DNA of 64,000 bases. Origin: Burhinus oedicnemus (lineage: Eukaryota; Chordata; Aves; Charadriiformes; Burhinidae). The notes under the pieces were generated by a model that saw only the letters and a program-made list of their open reading frames with translations, searched no databases and was not told the origin of the DNA. Position numbers and translations under genes: made by a program. Location: assembly GCA_008921705.1 (NCBI GenBank), contig VFFE01009182.1, forward strand, positions 641,892-705,891, read 5' to 3'. Below are positions 13,357 to 27,515 of this stretch, piece by piece; position 1 is the stretch's first letter; every line of letters starts with the position of its first letter.

Positions 13357-16300
13357 CTGTGAGAGGAATAGCAGCTGTAGTACTGCTCACTGATGCAGAG
13401 AACATTCACTTACTAAGGTTCTCCTCCTTCATTATTCTCTGTATTTCACGCTGGTGGACCATAACATCACTCGGGGCTGGGGCCAGCTCTGTCCTGGCTG
13501 GGACCCTCTGGCAGTCTGGCAGTGGGTCCCAAGAGGACACCCCTTTTACCTGCCCTGGGGCACTGTGACTGCATTGCTATCACAACGGGTGAAAGAGAGG
13601 TGACATGCACAGCACATCAGGAGCTGCCCTGGAAGAGTGAGTCATACCCCACTGCAGGTGCTGAGTGTTGACATTGGATCCCCTTTGCCACCCTTTCCCC
13701 AGGCAGAAGAAAGCCAGAAACCCACATCTCCTCTTTGCACCATCAGATCTTTTTAATATCCTGCCACCTCAAACAATTTCTTTTTTCTGCCATTCTTTGT
13801 AAAGTTTTCAAACTGACTTCTGCAGTATTTCTGTGATCTATCAGAAGCCTATACTTCCATACATGAAGTGTGGACTGGAATTCCAAATAGATAATAGCCA
13901 TATAACTCAGGCTGCCATATTAAAGCTTCAAGTTTCCCCATTCTTTGCGGTAGAAACTTCTAAAGTGCTATAAACGCATAGGAAATAAACATGTTATCAG
14001 AATATATTCAATTATATTCAAACAACTGAGAGTAAAACACTGAAAGAACAGACTGCAAAGAAGATTAAGGAATGTGATACACACACAGAGAAACTGTAAA
14101 ATCTTACTGCATTACAGCAAATAAGAATTTCAAGGGGAAATTAAAGAAAATCTCACAAAAAGACTAATTAATATACAGATACTCATGCCAGTCAAAAAAC
14201 AAAGCCACCTGGTGCAATAAAATACAGCCTCATGTTCACCCTGGAAGTATTTGTACAGTTAGATGGGTTCCAGAAAAGACTGGGCAATATTATAGAAACC
14301 TAAATGACAACCTTCATAAATCAGACCAGCTTCAGAATATAACGGGGAGGGACATTCACACATTTAGTTCTTTAGAAAATCATCCGTTTTACTTGTATGT
14401 GTGCTTCAAGGTATTTTGTTATAAAGCCTGCAGCTTCTTTTTCTGCAGCCCAATTTTCTCACCAAATGCTCCCATAGCAAACCCAGCACCTGACTGAATG
14501 AGCTTGATAGACAAATATTAGGAAAAAAAAAAATTTTTTTTCAGTGAATGCTCTGAGCAGTATTTCTTTATTTCATCTCACAACCATACATGTGGACTTT
14601 TTAGTACTTACTGCAATGCCCTGAAAACTGATCACCAGTTCTTTTCTGTAGAACATTTCCCCCTCCAGTTTTTAAGTTAGAACACCTCTTTACTGACATT
14701 GTTAGAAAGAAACTCCCCTAAAGGTTTCTATTCCAACTTAGACAAATCATTCAAATGAAAGCAGCAAAGGAATTGGGAGGGCATGAGATGGGAAGACCGA
14801 GATCATGATGATAATTTAGTCCAGTACTATTCCCTTTTTAAGCTAGGTTTTTTTCCTGTATTTAGGGAATATTCTGTACATGCAAAAAGAGTTTTTCAAG
14901 CATTTGTACAAATTTACAGAAGGTAAATTTTATGAATTAAAGAAATCATTGTTCTTATTACTGAATATGGTAGAGGTACTATCTTGGTAATAAGCACAAG
15001 TCTGCTGGCAAGCTGTGTTTCATTGATAACATATGGGATACAGCAACACACAAATAGATAGCAGCATAAAAGTGATCCCACTGGGAAAGTAGCCTGGACA
15101 CGAAGTACACATCAAAGCTAGTTTTATAAAAAGCTCTCTTGAAAGACAGAAGATCAAGTGCTTAGCACTTTGGTGATCACAACCACCTCATCCAAGCCCA
15201 GTGGATGGAATACAGAGTTAACTGATGAAATCAGGAGCTATGAGAGCTATAGCAAGATGCAATCATATGATCTTTCAACAGAACTGCAAATGCTGTTATG
15301 TCAGTGCCTCAAAGCTTTACTTTAAAGCTTATGGTCAGTCTAAAAAGACTAGACAAATATCTATGGAATCCTGATGTCTCTGAAATTATCTGGTTTGTTG
15401 CCACAAACAGTATATTTTTAGATGCAATTTCTTGAGACCATGCCCAGAATAGTGCAGTTCAGCCTTCCGAACTGTACGTTATCTTCATTATAACACAATT
15501 TCACAGCATTTGAAAAGCTGTTCAATACACACAGAAACTATGTTCTTTAGAAGCTAAGTGGAACTCCATAAGAATCTGCAAAAAGAATAAGTACAATAGA
15601 TATCCAACAGGTGTTTTACATTGTATACCCTACAATTCTAAACTTGCCAGTCAAACATTTACTGCCAACAGCACACCATGCACATGGTCATAACTACTTA
15701 AAACAGCAAATATTCACTGTCAAGCACTCATACAAAAATTGCATTTAAATCCTGGGAAGCATGAAAGACAGTACAACTGGTTTTAAAAAAAAAATAAATT
15801 AATTATCCTCTCTGTTCCCAATGCCTTGGTTTGTAACAGGCCATAACAAAAAAAACCCTTTTGCTTTGGTACATTTTGAAGGGAAGGGAAGAGGAGACTT
15901 TGCTCCCTTCTGGCAGGCAGGGCTGCCACTTGTCTCCATTCTACTGGGTAAAAATGGACTCACCTCTGATAGCAAATCACAACAGACTCATGTGATGTTC
16001 TAAGTGTCTCTGAAAACACCAGTTTTATTCCTAACGTTAGTTGTACTTTGGAAGTGTAGAAGTTTGAAACCTTCTCTTTTACCAAGGAAACAACTAAACC
16101 AGGGTCTTATTTAACTCCTCCTTTTGCTGACACTCGCTGCAGATGGATGGCTAATTCTCCACAGTGGTAACAAATCTGAAGGTACTCAGAAAATGGTATA
16201 ATTCTGCATCCCAAAATTTAATTGGGGTCTGGGTTTCTGAGATGACATGTTGGCAGATATGTTAAAGGGGAGCAACAGAATTTAACATAGTCCTTCAACA

Positions 16301-17538
16301 GCAAAAATATCAGAAAGCTAAACGGACCCAGCTATCAGTAGGGTATAACCACACATTTGGAGGATTTTTTTTTTTTTTTGCAATCAAAACTGAAACCAAA
16401 AGACACCAGATAGCTTCTGAGTAAAATCCACTGAGCTCACACTAAATAGGCTGATACAGAGATACCAGAGAAGGGATTTTTCAGGAAAGGTTTTCTTTAC
16501 GACAGTAAAAAGAAAAGAAAAACATTCTGGAAGATAGATGAAAATGGAAATCTCAAGGACTCCTTGACTTCCTAAAATAGTAAGTTGGGACAGCTCTTCA
16601 AGCCAGCACTGAAGCTCTTCTTGGGCAGCTTATAGTAAAGCATATGACTAGTTTATTAGTATTTTTACTTACTATTACTTTTCTTTAGAAATTTTTCTAA
16701 TTCCAATTACTAAAATATCTAGTTTAAGATGACTTGGCTTCATCACAAATCTGAGATTACATATAGAAGAATGAAAGATGCTAATTAATACAAGAATAAA
16801 GTAGTTGGCATAAAAGAATTGCTCTATCCAGCTGTAGTATGTCATGCAAGCCAGGTAAAAACAAGAGATCTAATGTAAGAAGGGAACTCAAAGTCTCTGC
16901 AGAGGTGCAAGCTTCCATAATGTTGGGATTCTTGCATCTTCCTCTGAATCATCCAGTACTCGCTGCTGTCAGAAAGCAGATAGAGCCAGACTACAATATA
17001 CTCCCACTAAGGTGACAATTCATATCAAAAAGAACTTAATGTAGTTTCTTAACAAGATCAGACCCCTTAGAGCAACGAAGCTTTTCTTCTTCCAAAAGGT
17101 GTTTGAGAAAAAACACGTCAATGTCTTAAATTGGAAAATTTGAAAAATTGCTGGAGTACTTCAAAAAATCCTTTTGCATCAGTCTAGATTTAAAACATTT
17201 CTATAACACTACCCGAGATCTGTATTTCTTCTTAATTTCTGTATTTTCTACATAGTCACTCCCCATGCCCTGCAATAACTGAGGGTAAAAAAATTGGTTA
17301 CAAAAATCTCCAGTTCAGAAAAAGCATCTTTAACAAGAAAAACACTTAAAGCTACCATGCAAGAGACAATTTTACCCCTCCATACCTAACTTATCAGATT
17401 CCCTGCTCTTCACTAAAGAAAAGCAGAAAAAGAAGCAAATCAAAAGGAGAAAGGAAAAAGATCAGAACAGAGACGTCCAATAAAGAAGAAAAAGGCTGAA
17501 TATCTGCCCTCGAAACAAAGAAAATAAAGCCAAAAAAT

Positions 17539-17550
17539 GGGGGGGGGGGG
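17539..17550 (+). repeat. G12 homopolymer
   Basis: Twelve consecutive G follow AAAAAAT. Confidence 0.9.
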
Positions 17551-17895
17551 TAGATTAAAAAGTTAAACACTCGCTTGGTTTGATCTGTATCCATATTAGC
17601 CTTATGATGTAATCGTAACAGAAAGAAACTAAGCTCAGACTGGGGACTATGCTTATTTAGATGATCTCCAACTAAAGCAAAGGTGTTTCTGGAAATAGCT
17701 CTGATTACTTTCTCTGAAATGGCAGCAGCCTTGGTTCCAAAGTATGTTTTGGAGGATGTTAAGCATACGTAGGAGCTCTTATTATGCATAAGACAAAGGT
17801 CCCAAAATTCAGAAGCTGTGGTTACACATAGAACTCCAACATCTCCTTAGAGCTTTGAATTAACATATCGCAGTGTAAAATGTATCTTTATTCAT

Positions 17896-17918
17896 GGGGG
17901 GCGGGGGGGGAGGGGGGG
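17896..17918 (+). repeat. G-rich tract with G-quadruplex potential
   Basis: Three long G runs, G6-C-G8-A-G7, lie in 23 bases. This is enough for an intramolecular quadruplex on the plus strand, which is the template strand for VPS13B. Confidence 0.8.
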
Positions 17919-20285
17919 AAGTACAACAACAGTACTGCAAAGTAAGGAATACTTTCCTACAATAGTACAACACTTCAAAGCAAGATCAAAGCAGTTACAT
18001 CTGCTGTGCCATATTTAATTTTCCTATTACACTTCACATAAACAGAAGGGACATTCACTACATAACAGAACACCTCCCTTTCTTCATTTATTCCTCAGTA
18101 ATTCCCCTCCAAAAGTGTTCCGGACACTGTAAAATATTAATTTAAAATTTTTACTGCTTATTATAGTTTCCTGAGGATCCAACGTTTCACTAACTTTGTC
18201 TGCCTTACTGTTACTACCTTTTTATGTTACTGTGTATTTCTACCACTGGTAGAATTTTTCTCCAAAAGAACTGCCCACCTTTAGAGGCATAATACTAACC
18301 TAAACAATTCATGGTCAAAGCACTGCTCTAATTGTAGGTTAGTATTTTCCAGTAAAAATACACTTTCTGTCCTTACCATTACCTTATTATATGTATCTTG
18401 CATTAATTTCATTCTATGACTACGAGGTGGACTAGATATGTAGGAAACACATTATTCTTTACTGAAAGGGTCACAATAATCACTCCTCATACAGTCTGCA
18501 TTTCAACAGCTTAACAACTCGACCACAAGGTATGTTCCTGGAGAAGAATATCTTTTTCTTGAATATCCATGCAACTACAAACTGGGATTTGGATCTATAA
18601 TCTCCAGGTTTAAAATAATCACAATGTAAGTAGCTTTTTTAAAAGCCTGATTTAATATAGTAATAAATCATGTGTGGCATCAGACTAGCAATTGCTATTG
18701 GAGTGCATAATACTCTGGTATCTTTCTACAGCAAGAACACCACTGGTATTTATCATCTTACCTTGTCATGAGAACCAAAACACCCCCACAAATGGAAAGT
18801 AGTTTTCCACGTCATTCACTAGAGTTCATTACATAAAAGTAATTTTGGAGCATACTAGTATTTTGTAAACTATTAGTATTGTAGGCACTGTTATAATTAG
18901 TTTTAAGCAGCAGTCCAATATCTGGAATCAGTCACATTATTTCAACTTAGTGCAACTTTTATTTGATCAACACTACACACATTACGTAAACTCACTGCTC
19001 AAGATCAGCCTTCAATATTACATGTTTGCAAACAGAAAACATGCTTCTACCGTGTTTAAGAATTTATAAAGGTGCTTTTTCTTAAATCTATCTACTTCTG
19101 TTTCTGTTTGGGGTTTTTTTCCTAAAGATTACTACTACAGCAAATGTATTTTTACTACAAGAAGTTTCTCAAAGGAACTTCTTTGATTCTATTTTCTCAT
19201 TTCATTCACAATCCCTAATAATATATTCCATTCAAAATTTCCTTGCTGATATTTCTTGCCTCAAAACATCTAATTAGCCTGCAAAATTTCTCATTCTGAG
19301 TAACAAGAAGGGAGATATGCTATAAGATGTTCCAATTTCTTTTAAAGTGTTCCAAGTTGTTTCAGGATCAGAAAGCATTTTTATTAACTTTAACCCTACA
19401 ATGGGGAAAAAAAAATAAATGCCATGTTGTTATTCAAACAAAACTACCGTCCTGCACAGCATTACAAACTGAACCAACTATTTCACTCAGACTGAATGAA
19501 ATGCACAACAGAGTGTTACAATACAATCTTTCCTCATTACCTTTTTTGTTTTTACATACATAAACCTGAGGGTTTCTTTTTCCAGGAAAAGATCTTCAGT
19601 AACTGTGTAATATCTCTAAGTGTCAATCTGCATGGGAAAACTGACCTGGAACATTTTCTTCCGGATCTACAGCAAATTTGGAGAAAGGTTAAATACCTAA
19701 TTTAGTCACTTTGAGCTCTTTTTCAATGCTTACAATTCTTGGCACTTGTGCCAGACAAAAGTGGGGATGATTCCCACACATCTTTCAACCATGTCCATAT
19801 AGAAATGTTAACAGTTTCATTTACTCAAATGGAGAAAAAATGGAAGACATGGATACACATACAGGGCATTCACTTGAACAGTATGGAACCATTAGAAGGG
19901 GGAAGATGGTGTGTATGAAAATATTATACTTCAGTTTTACAATCTAAGTTAAGGATCTGTTATTATTTGTTTAGTGGGGGGGGGTTATTTGTTTTATGTT
20001 CACACCAACAGTGGCATTTTGAAACAGCACTACAGAATGTGATAGCACACATTTAAGATTTTTAAATAGCAACTACTAAAGCCTGAGATATTAAACTTGT
20101 AAACAAAACCCTATAACGGGCAGTATTAGCAGCCCACAACAGCTTTGTTTACGTTTTAAGATGAAAGGAGGTCCCATGAAACCATAAATGGAAAAGATTA
20201 TACAATTAGTACACATAAACTATTGATCATTTCTGTTGTATCACCTGTATGCATTTTCACTTCCTTCTCTGAATATCTCACTATA

Positions 20286-21074
20286 TCATAGAATGGTTTG
20301 GGTTGGAAGGGACCTTAAAGATCATCTAGTTTCAACCCTCCTGCCACAGGCAGGGACACCTTCCACTAGACCAGGTTGCTCAAAGCCCCATCCAACCTGG
20401 CCTTGAACACTTCCAGGGATGGGACACCCACAACTTCCTTGGGGAACCTGTTCCAGTGTCTCACCACATTCCCAGTAAAGAATTGCTTCCTTATATCTAA
20501 TACCTAATCTTAATCTTTCAGTTTAAAACTGTTACCCCTTGTCCTATCGCTGTACTCCCTGATAAAGAGTCCTTCCCTGTCTTTCCTGTAGGTCCCCATT
20601 AAGTACTGGAAGGCTGCTATGAGGTCTCCCTGAAGCCTTCTCTTCTCCAGGCTGAACAATCCCAACTCTCTCAGCCTGTCTTCATAGGAGAGGTGCTGTA
20701 ACCCTCTGATCATCTTTGTGGCCCTCCTCTGGACTTGCTCCAAGAGGTCCATGTCCTTCTTATATTGGGGCCCCCAAGTTGGATGCAGTACACCAAGTGG
20801 GGTCTCACCAAGAGTGGAGTAGAGGGGGAGAATCGCCTCCCTCAACCTGCTGGCTGTTCTTCTTTTGATGCAACCCAGGATGCGGTTGGCTTTCTGGGCT
20901 GTGAGCACACATTGCTGGGTCATGGTGTGCTTCTCATCAACCAACACCTCCAAGTCCTTCTCCTCAGAGATACTGTCGCTCCATTCTCCCCCCAGCCTTC
21001 ATTTGTTCTCGGGATTGCCAAGATTCGCACAGGCTCATCTCTCAAGCTTGTCCCAGGTCCCTCTGGATGGCATC
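20286..21074 (-). mobile_element. CR1 LINE, 3' half, 5'-truncated
   Basis: The plus strand begins TCATAGAATGGTTTGGGTTGG, the reverse complement of the CR1 3' tail. On the minus strand the frame 20510-20953 encodes the ORF2 end ([21 protein letters not shown] at its start, then [19 protein letters not shown]), nearly the same as in the 9425-10862 copy. The two copies therefore look like the same CR1 subfamily. The 5' end stops at about 21074, where it directly meets an oppositely oriented CR1 fragment. Confidence 0.9.
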
Positions 21075-21360
21075 CGTTCACAGCAGTGCACAGTAGGAGG
21101 ATGAAGGACAATGGTCATAAATCATATGAAAGAAAGCTTCTGCCTGGATAGGAGGAAAATCTTTCTCACCATGAGAACAGTCAAGCAGTGGTACAGGTTA
21201 CACAAAGAGGCAGGGCATTCTTACCCTTAGAGATTTTCAAGGCCTGACTGGATAAAGCCCTGAGGAACTTGGTATGAACCCATAAATGACTGTGACTGTA
21301 GCAGAAGATTGGACTAGAGACTTCCTGCAGTCCCTTCCAACTTCAATTGTCTGATGACCC
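21075..21360 (+). mobile_element. CR1 LINE 3'-end fragment, older copy
   Basis: The plus-strand order of motifs is that of the last 280 bases of a CR1: an AGGACAATGGTCATAAA block (the 'gaggcaatgggcacaaa' region), AAATCTTTCTCACCATGAGAA ('aaaacttcttcactgtgag'), AGCAGTGGTACAGGTT, then GGACTAGAGACTTCCTGCAG and TCCCTTCCAACTTCAATTGTC. It is more diverged than the neighbouring minus-strand copy and lacks a clear octamer tail. Confidence 0.75.
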
Positions 21361-24300
21361 TATTATTTTTTGACAGGGGCAAAAAAATGTAAGTTTCCTT
21401 TTGCTCTTCTGAAAAGCACTGTTCAGCAAATGGTTGCGTGACTTTGGTCAATATTTCTGTTGCACAACTGCTGCATGCACCTCTTTCTTGAAACACAGGC
21501 ACCAAAAACCCACGATGGCCTTCTCATTCATGCTTTATTCTTGTATCAGCAACCACTGATGGCTTCCTGGTTCACTCTGAATTTGCCAACAACTTCTCTA
21601 GGTCCTCCTCCAAAAAGAATCTTTCCTTCTCTTATCTCTGAAGCTTTCTTTTGTGTCTTCTGTGAGCTCTTCTCAGAAATTTTCCAGTGCCTATTATGCA
21701 GCAGATTCATGACTTGTTCTTCCCAGTCTTCTTGTCATAACACTGAATTCCAGTAGCTTCGTCTCAAAATGCTCTATTGCTCTTAGGAAAGAAGCCATCA
21801 CCTCAACCTCCCTATAGAGTTTTCCACCTGATGCAGTACACGGCAGCTAGAACAAGGCAAAAAGGCAGCCTACCCCCCTGCTGTCCAAACACACCTTTCT
21901 TAATAGAACAAGAAATAACATAAAGCTAACAGCTGAACAAACAAAACAGGTGCTCTCAGTCACAGCTTCCATTGCGATTTGTGCAAATAAACTACAGACT
22001 GTGGAGGAAGGGCACTATTTATAGCTCTAAGCTTAGGTGTCTTGTTTTTGGTAGCCCACCAACATACTCAACAAGAGCTCACTTAATTTCAACATAGATG
22101 CTGAACTGAGCTCTCCTGCAATTCTGAAACAAAATTCAGCTTAAGAAGCTTATATACATTTATGTATACCTACAGATTTCATCTATATATGTATTCCTTT
22201 CACAACCTATTGATTTTTTTAGCTTTTCTTTTTCTGGACTGTGCTGTTGACACTATGTATACATTCACTTTCACCACAACAGACATTTAAAAAGTCTCAG
22301 GTGGATTTTTAAGTATATTAGATTCTTTAGCACAACGTTACAAGTCAGAGTTAAGCTTATATGAATGCCTTAAGTATGCCTACCACCATCCTTTCATCAG
22401 AATGCTGTATTTTTCAATTTCAAAGCTTATTAATTAGACTAGAAAAAATAAAAAGGCAATTATAATTACTGGTTTACATGCATACTTCACATGTTAGTTC
22501 CTCATTTCAGGCCACTACAGAACCATTTCTTCAGGCAGCGGATTTATTAAGAAGAAACTCAACAAGCTAAATCCCACTGATTACATATTGAAGTGGTAAA
22601 ATGTCCCACCTATCCCATGTTCACTGTAAGTCAGTTCATGACTTAAGAATATCACTGAAAATGTCTACAATAAGAGGAAATGAAAGATTATACACAACTA
22701 TATTAAACTCAAATAATTAAGATAAAGAACAAATTGTGCTTAGGTTGCTTATCCACACCCTGTTTTCATCTGAAATTAGAGTTGATAATCTACCAGACTT
22801 TCACAGAAGTGTACAATGTATAAAAATAATACTATTTACACATGGTATTCAGAAGCCTACATGAAGGATGAGGACACATGTACGTACACTCACCCATGCA
22901 AGAGAATAAACTGTTTATACGGTGCAAGTTTCATACAGCTGTGTCCTGCCACTCCCAAGCAATGACTTAAAGAGAATACACTCTTATGCTTTGATTTTAA
23001 AAAGAAAGTTTAAGTGATACTCCTCAAAATGTACACCAAAACTGGCCATGTTATGTGGAACAAACAGAGCTTAAATGCCAATATGTTGCAAGGAAGTGAT
23101 TAGAGCTTAACAACCTGCATTACCACAAAACTTTGAAATGTTGTGCTTTTGCTGGGTTTTGTGATTTGGGGTTTGGTGGCAGGGGAGCAGGTAAGAGGAA
23201 AAAAGTAGTTTTAAAAACAGGGGTATTAGAAAGGCAAGTCACTTATTTCACTCTTTTTCCTAAGTGGTTAAAAGAACTATGCAGCAGCTCCACAACCCTT
23301 TTTTATACGTACACCTGGGAAGAATACTGAATCCTGTTACTTTCCTCAGTGTTAGCCTGATGTGGTTTAGACCAGATGGTTAAATGTTACAGTATGTACA
23401 TTTTCTTCTCTTCTTCCAAGGCAAAAGCAAAATAAGAGGAATATTTGACTTCACTCCACAAGAGACCTATTTAATAGTTTGGCGGTTATGTAAGTAAAGG
23501 TAGCTTGGCTAAGTCAATGTTGACGACATACAGAACGACATGATCCTAATGAGTTGGAAAATATTGGCTCTCATGAGATTCAACCAGATGCTACCGCGCT
23601 GAGAAAGCTACTGTATTATTGAATTTCATTTTTATGAGGTAAAATTTATTATTCAACCATTAAGGTATCCCACATGAAATCTTGCATAAAATAGTTTTAC
23701 AGTTACTTTCTGGAAAGTAGATTTTATTTTAACTTTAAGACATCATTTACATGAGGGATTCAAATGCCTATTTGATCACCTTCAATAGAGAAATGTAAGG
23801 TCTGCAAGCAATTTTCCCAAAAATACCAGATTAATGGAACCGAACTGTCAACAAAATAATGAACTACCTGAATAGGACAAGGAAAAAGTGGTAGCAAGTT
23901 CCAGTTTTCCAGAGTAAACTAAAGCCATGTGTGACTGTGTATATGTTTTCTTGGCAGGCTGAAACGGTTAGAAACTGAGTGCTTCAGGTACCCACTTACA
24001 AATAATGAAAAAATACACAGTAAAATTATTCCATAGGATTAATTACGCTCAACCTTTGAGAGATCTTAACTGGCACTATCTTCCTAAAATTTTGGTATTT
24101 GGTACACTTATTTTTGTAAAGTATTGGATAATAATAATAATAGTAAAACAATTTTATTAACATCAACGCATCTACTTGCAATAACGTAGAAAGCATGATG
24201 CATTTTAGATTCATGTTTGTTTCCACATTTATAGTGAATGAAATGCAAAATCAGGATGTTTCAGAAGCATGTACAACCATAAGAACTAACACATTATTTA

Positions 24301-25654
24301 ACTGACACGTAACATACTATTGTGCTTATATACCAAAAGGATTATGAAATACAACCAAAACACAAACATAAATTTCCAAAGAGTTATGTGTACATTGAAG
24401 ACTGCTTTTGTTCTTTTTTTTTTTTTTTTTAGAGGTAATGCATTATCAAAAAGTTAATAATGCCTTTTTCTTGACCCATGAAAAAAAGGAATCAGTTGTT
24501 TGCAACTGTTTTATTTATCCATTTCTTATTTTTCATTTTGTCACTTTGTATTCCCATCTACTATTTTAAATTTTCTATTCTTTTGTTTTTGCACAACTCC
24601 TATTTTAGGCAGTATGAATTTTCCTTGTACTTTTTAATGGTAAAGCCTATTCATCCACGAAATAAGATTCATTGTTTTTATTTATCTCAAATTTTTTGTC
24701 TTGACTTCTCTGAACCCTAAAAATACCAGTTGACATGTGAAAAGAACCTTTGCCAAGTAGGCATTTAAAACCATGGATTACAGAAGTGCTAAAGTGTCAC
24801 TGTAATGAAGGGAGTTAGGTCCTTTCAAAAATCCCATTAAGTGATTACCTCTTATCTTTAAATTCCAAAACAGTTACAATTAAAAATCCGCTCTTAGCAG
24901 AATTAGTCTCAAGCTAAGGAAGGCATAATAGCTAAACTTATTTATAATAAATATCTAGTGTAAAAACCATATATCCTTCTTGAAATACTCATTTTACCTG
25001 TCCTCCACAAGTTCTGAGCTCAATCTGCTAGTCACAGTACTGTACACATCTTTTTACTGGTAGTTTTAAGATAACAGACCTTATAATATATATGACAATC
25101 GCAAATTTTAAGTAGTACAGGCACTTCTTTCTTAAATTCTGTCACAAACCAACCACATAGAACTTGCTTTTGAGACTCCAAAACTTATTTTTTCAGACAG
25201 CCTGCCTTTGGACTTGTTAATCAAAAGAGAAACTCTGGGACTATCTGATGAAGACAGCAAGTCTCATAACCAACAAACTATGAAATACTTGAGGAAACTG
25301 TTTTTCTCCTTGTAGAAAAAGGTTTCTGGAGAGCAAGGGGGAGGAAGGTAGATGAGGGACATAAGAGCGTTAATCTTCAAGCAGTTTTCCCTTCCTGGTA
25401 TTTCATGAATCTATTCCCAACAAGAATTTGTATAGGAGAGAGCTTGAGAGTTTGTTCTGAATCCCTACACCACCTTCAGCCTAAATCAGTTTTGAAGGAA
25501 GTTTTGGAGCAGAAAAACATTTCTGCTCCAGATGAAACCATAGGACAGAACACCAGATACTAGCTATAAATTCTGTTCCTATATTTGTGGAAATACACAG
25601 TGTAGAGCTCCCTTTTTAAACTACATCGAGAGAAAGCCTTTCTACCTGCTTCTC

Positions 25655-25775
25655 CTTGTTTTGTCTTCTCCTGCATCTCTCCTCTTTTTATTAGCTGATC
25701 CTCTTTCTCCCTTTTTCCTTCCTTTCCTTTTTTTCTTTCTTTTTTCCCCTCTACTTCGTCTGTTCTTCTTTCCCT
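25655..25775 (+). repeat. Polypyrimidine-rich tract
   Basis: About 120 bases dominated by TCC, TTTCC and CTTT blocks with few purines. It is purine-rich on the VPS13B sense strand. Confidence 0.75.
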
Positions 25776-27314
25776 ACAGCGTGTCTTTGACCATCCTGCA
25801 AGCACAATCCCAGTGATGCAGTTTTAAAACCAGAGGAGATGGCTGTGTTGGAAAAAGCATACAACTAGGGACCATAATTCCTGCTAAAAAAGATCTATGA
25901 GGATACAAAGTCTTGCAGTATCACTTTTGAGTTCAAGTAATACTGAATCAATATGTTATTGAGGCGCATCACTCACTCACAAAAAGAACCTGGCACAAAG
26001 TCTCAATGAAAGACATCCTGAGCTCAGGAACAACTGTTTCAGCCCAGTAACTCTCTTCAGTCGCCACATGAAGAGTGGCAACACAGACATAGGCAGCTGA
26101 GAAAGATGCAGGCTATGTAAACAAATGGCAAACATATTTGAGACTAGCTACGTGCTAGTAGTAAACTACAGAAGAAAAATTTGAAGTCTCATATACACTA
26201 TTTTCAAAATTGTCAGAACAGATCTGGAAGGGTAACGCATAACTGGAACATTTCTATAGGAGGGCACAGTTTTTCACAAAGTACAAAAAAGCATGGTGTT
26301 GTACTACGTATCAAGAATGTGTAAAATCCTGTGATCCACACCATAGGCAGGCAGATTTGCTGGAAATCTCTGGATAACAGCAGACCATGAAAAATAGGAA
26401 GACAAACAACATAAGCTCTTTCTTTTTTAAGAATAATGACATGTCTGGGCAAGGTTTTTTTATTTATTTTTAACAGGGGGATAAGAATCTAAACAGAGAC
26501 ATAGCTGTTTTTTCTGTTATATTTCTGATTAGTTAGAAAGATGGCTTTTAGAAGTTTGAAAATGTAAAGGTAGAAGATAATTTGGGCAACAGTAATCATG
26601 AAATACACAGTCCATAATTCTTTTAACAGTCAAATGAATGCAATGCATTTCAAGAAAGAGATATCCTGGGAAATATGATAAAGCGAAGGTAAGGAGATCT
26701 TTAATCGTATTGCTAACTTTTCCTGCAAGAACACTACAATTTTGTAGAAACAAAAATCAGAAAAAGCCAAGGAATAAATGGAAAGAGCTATAAAAGAAAA
26801 TAAATGTGTTTATATTTGCATTATTTGTACAAAATTGATCGAAGAAACAATCCACAACACCAAAAGGATGGAAATGTATTTTCTTGAAGTACTTTTGTAC
26901 TACTTCTATGCATAGCTAAAAATGAGCTGTGATCAGATGGAAAACACAATACCATTGACAAAAAGGCCATTTTTTCCATGAGATGTTAGGTTATACAATA
27001 AAAGCTCATCCGTACACCACAAAGATGCTCAGACAGACAAAGGCAGGAGGGGGTATCCAAATAATACCCTGTCAGGCTACTCCCAGGCCCACCACAGGAG
27101 CCATCAGCCCATCAAGGGCTGATCTGCACAAGCCCAGAGGAGCACAGGGGCATGCAAAGCAGGCAGAAACACAAATCAAGGACTCCCAAGAACATTCATC
27201 AGCTGTTGTTTTACGTTGGAGAAACTAAGCTGAATATTAGTAAAACAGTATCAGTGATTAACAGACACGTTTCTTATTGACTACATTATCCTCCTAGTTA
27301 CTTCACTGAACCAT

Positions 27315-27515
27315 ACAAAAAGAAAAAAGGAAAAGAAAGAAAAAGAAAACAGAAAAAAGAAGAGAAGAGAGGGGGGAAGGGGGAGAAAAAAGGGGGAAAA
27401 GAGAAAGAGAGAGAGGGGAAGAGCGGGGAAGAGAGAAAANNNNNNNNNNNNNNNNNNNNAAACAAAAAAAAAAAAAAGAGACCAAAAAAAAAAAAAGAGA
27501 CCAAAAAGAAGCTGA
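27315..27515 (+). repeat. Polypurine tract containing an assembly gap
   Basis: This is an almost pure A/G tract: AAAAGAAAAAAGGAAAAGAA, then G6 and G5 blocks, then GAGAGAGAGG. It is interrupted by 20 N at 27440-27459. After the gap come two copies of AAAAAAAAGAGACCAAAAA-like sequence (about 18-bp period). It is polypyrimidine on the transcribed-sense strand. Confidence 0.9.
27440..27459. other. Assembly gap (20 N)
   Basis: Twenty unresolved bases sit inside the polypurine tract. The true length is unknown, and any ORF crossing the gap is meaningless. Confidence 0.98.

Noticed and set aside
14420..14515. Short minus-strand peptide IKLIQSGAGFAMGAFGEKIG
   Set aside because: Only about 30 codons between stops with no convincing splice sites; it is most likely chance.
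17394..17789. 131-codon minus-strand frame
   Set aside because: It runs across a G12 homopolymer and an A/G-rich tract, so its openness comes from composition, and the peptide is low-complexity F/L/S.
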